DNA from: Pedobacter ginsengisoli
GTDB lineage: Bacteria; Bacteroidota; Bacteroidia; Sphingobacteriales; Sphingobacteriaceae
Length of the DNA: 64,000 bases
NCBI RefSeq assembly: GCF_002736205.1
Contig: NZ_CP024091.1
Coordinates: 2,319,555-2,383,554 of the forward strand
Direction: 5' to 3'
The position numbers were made by a program, and so were the translations under genes. The notes below the pieces were generated by a model that did not search any database, had not been told where the DNA came from, and saw only the letters and a program-made list of their open reading frames with translations. Positions 62,659-64,000 of this stretch are shown here, one piece after another (position 1 is the first letter of the stretch; each line of letters opens with the position of its first letter).

Positions 62659-63207
62659 TTATTTTAAAAGGTATGATTTCATTGCCATACCGATTTTCTG
62701 TAGTGCGATTTGCAAATGACGGTCAACTGTATTTACCGAGATATCCATTATATCGGCTACCTCTTTGTATGAAAGTCCATCTTGCCTGTTTAGCATAAAA
62801 GCCATGCGGCATTTTGGGGGTAATGCTTTAATAGATTTTTCTATTTTTTCTTTGAGCTCCGTATCGAGCATCCTATCTATGGGTGTTGAAAGTTCAACCA
62901 TGTTAGATGGTGCTACCTGATCAATGTCCCAAATTGTATACTTTTTATTCTTTACCAAAAAATTAATGGAATCATTCTTTACTGCTGAATATAAATATCC
63001 TTTAAGATTGGAGATTTCAATAAGTGCAACATCCATTGTCCAAACTTTCAAAAGTGTATCTGATACAATTTCCTCAGCAATTTCGCGCTGTTTTACATAC
63101 ACCATACTAAATCGTAGCAAGCCAGAATAAAAGTTGAGAAACAGCTGCTTATAGGCGATCTCATCTTTCTTTAATGCAATTTTTTCCTGTAGTGTGGTGA
63201 TGTCCAT
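62659..63207 (-). CDS. ECF RNA polymerase sigma factor
   Basis: A 182-residue sigma factor with region 2 (about 20-90: YKQLFLNFYSGLLRFSMVYVKQREIAEEIVSDTLLKVW) and region 4 (about 125-178: LPPKCRMAFMLNRQDGLSYKEVADIMDISVNTVDRHLQIALQKIG). It pairs with the FecR gene 63 bases downstream and is expected to drive the susCD genes. No promoter matching TAnnTTTG is seen upstream. Confidence 0.94.
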   Translation of the reverse strand: MDITTLQEKIALKKDEIAYKQLFLNFYSGLLRFSMVYVKQREIAEEIVSDTLLKVWTMDVALIEISNLKGYLYSAVKNDSINFLVKNKKYTIWDIDQVAPSNMVELSTPIDRMLDTELKEKIEKSIKALPPKCRMAFMLNRQDGLSYKEVADIMDISVNTVDRHLQIALQKIGMAMKSYLLK

Positions 63208-63381
63208 TTAGTCTGTAAAATGTGTTTGAAACACCTTTCTATTTGTAAACGTATCAAATTAGAATTAGTATAACAAATATTTTACATGCATAAATTTCAT
63301 CTTACGGCAGTAAATTTTTATTAAAACCTTTTAGCAGATTTTAATAAAAATTACTTATTCTGATTTGCCAAAAGTATTAAA

Positions 63382-63831
63382 TTATTTTATTGCTTTAAAG
63401 CGTGCTAATGGTGCCATCCTTGCTTTATTTAAGGATAAATCATCTCCATTAATGCTATAGTTATCAGCAGTAATTAAAGCTTTGTTCAGGCCATGTTCAA
63501 TCTCCATATTTTCACAAGCCATCATAGTAGACATGCCTTGTTCGAATTTGATCCTTCCATTGGCTTGCAAGGTATACGCACCCCCTATTCCATTACATCC
63601 ACCTGAAGCAGAATACCGGCTATCACTTTTCTGAAGCAATAAAAATGGTTCTTTACCATTCACCTTGTCTGCCACAGGTTTACCTGCAAGTTCAACCAGC
63701 TTCCATTTTCGATCAGTAATAGTTTGTGTATTGTCTTCCTTAATTGCTTTTGGCGAAGATTTTTTAAAAATACTACATGCTGTAAAAGATAGCACGCATA
63801 CCGTTAGGATTAAATAATAGGGCTGTTTCAT
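63382..63831 (-). CDS. META-domain lipoprotein (HslJ-like)
   Basis: A 149-residue lipoprotein; signal peptide ends CVLSFTACSIFKK with the lipidated Cys near 19. The META domain includes TDRKWKLVELAGKPV, SGGCNGIGGAYTL and STMMACENMEIEHGLNKAL. The paired Cys in GGCN and MACEN are typical of the fold. Family members are envelope proteins linked with heat or antibiotic tolerance; no enzymatic role is known. The flanking 174 bases (63208-63381) and the last 169 bases of the window show no further gene. Confidence 0.88.
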   Translation of the reverse strand: MKQPYYLILTVCVLSFTACSIFKKSSPKAIKEDNTQTITDRKWKLVELAGKPVADKVNGKEPFLLLQKSDSRYSASGGCNGIGGAYTLQANGRIKFEQGMSTMMACENMEIEHGLNKALITADNYSINGDDLSLNKARMAPLARFKAIK

Positions 63832-64000
63832 ATCAAATTAAATTGTAAATAATAACCAAATGTACTTATACAAGTTACTAAAAACTCCGGCAAAAATAGT
63901 TATTAAATATTAAAATACTTTTCTTAAAATCTTTTGTTTTATCCCAAATAGCTTATTTAAGGGATAGACTAAAATCCATTTTTTTGATTAGTTTTGATAA

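Overview
The window is a stretch of chromosome from a Bacteroidota bacterium of the family Sphingobacteriaceae, most likely Pedobacter or a close relative. The DNA is AT-rich and genes rarely carry a Shine-Dalgarno sequence. Promoters fit the Bacteroidota pattern (TTG/TTTG, about 15-20 bases, TAnnTTTG). A SusC/SusD pair with a FecR/ECF-sigma regulator and TonB-dependent receptors point the same way. No function here was confirmed by a database search; assignments rest on motifs, length and gene order.

Layout. 1-26200 is mostly core genome: an LptD-like fragment, two tandem cell-wall amidases and an MlaD-type protein; ribonuclease Z with a STAS protein; purC; phoH; an SAM hydroxide adenosyltransferase; serine synthesis (serC, serA); a TonB receptor; rpe, pnp and rpsO; a MATE exporter behind a leader-peptide attenuator; a Crp-type regulator; ddl; and a PASTA / mltG / thioesterase / BrkB run. 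At 26078-28090 two near-identical tRNA-Ser(UGA) genes flank a Na+/H+ antiporter. From 28085 to 35880 lies an island-like block bounded by direct repeats of the tRNA-Ser 3' end. It carries a secreted HExxH lipoprotein with a partner and three GT-C membrane glycosyltransferases, one of them frameshifted at a G7 tract. 36000-41000 holds a DinB protein, a small HTH protein and a very large FG-GAP/UnbV lipoprotein.

40922-46795 is the best candidate for an undescribed system. A leftward operon (772-aa beta-rich protein with a DFDD motif, DUF1360-like membrane protein, 88-aa CCG protein) diverges from a rightward operon (158-aa Cys-tailed protein, multi-helix membrane protein, histidine kinase, LuxR-type response regulator). 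The rest holds an acyltransferase, small DUF1801-type proteins, a phosphoesterase followed by a di-haem cytochrome c peroxidase, a 1101-aa patatin-like lipase with a membrane insert, and a SusD/SusC/FecR/sigma locus ending with a META-domain lipoprotein.

The main regulatory discoveries are: (i) the ten-codon leader peptide MKVFAVRLRF ahead of the MATE exporter, which contains the Arg-x-Arg type of macrolide stalling motif; (ii) an 11-bp tandem repeat upstream of that promoter; (iii) a 17-unit heptanucleotide array at 5262-5380; and (iv) several long perfect inverted repeats.
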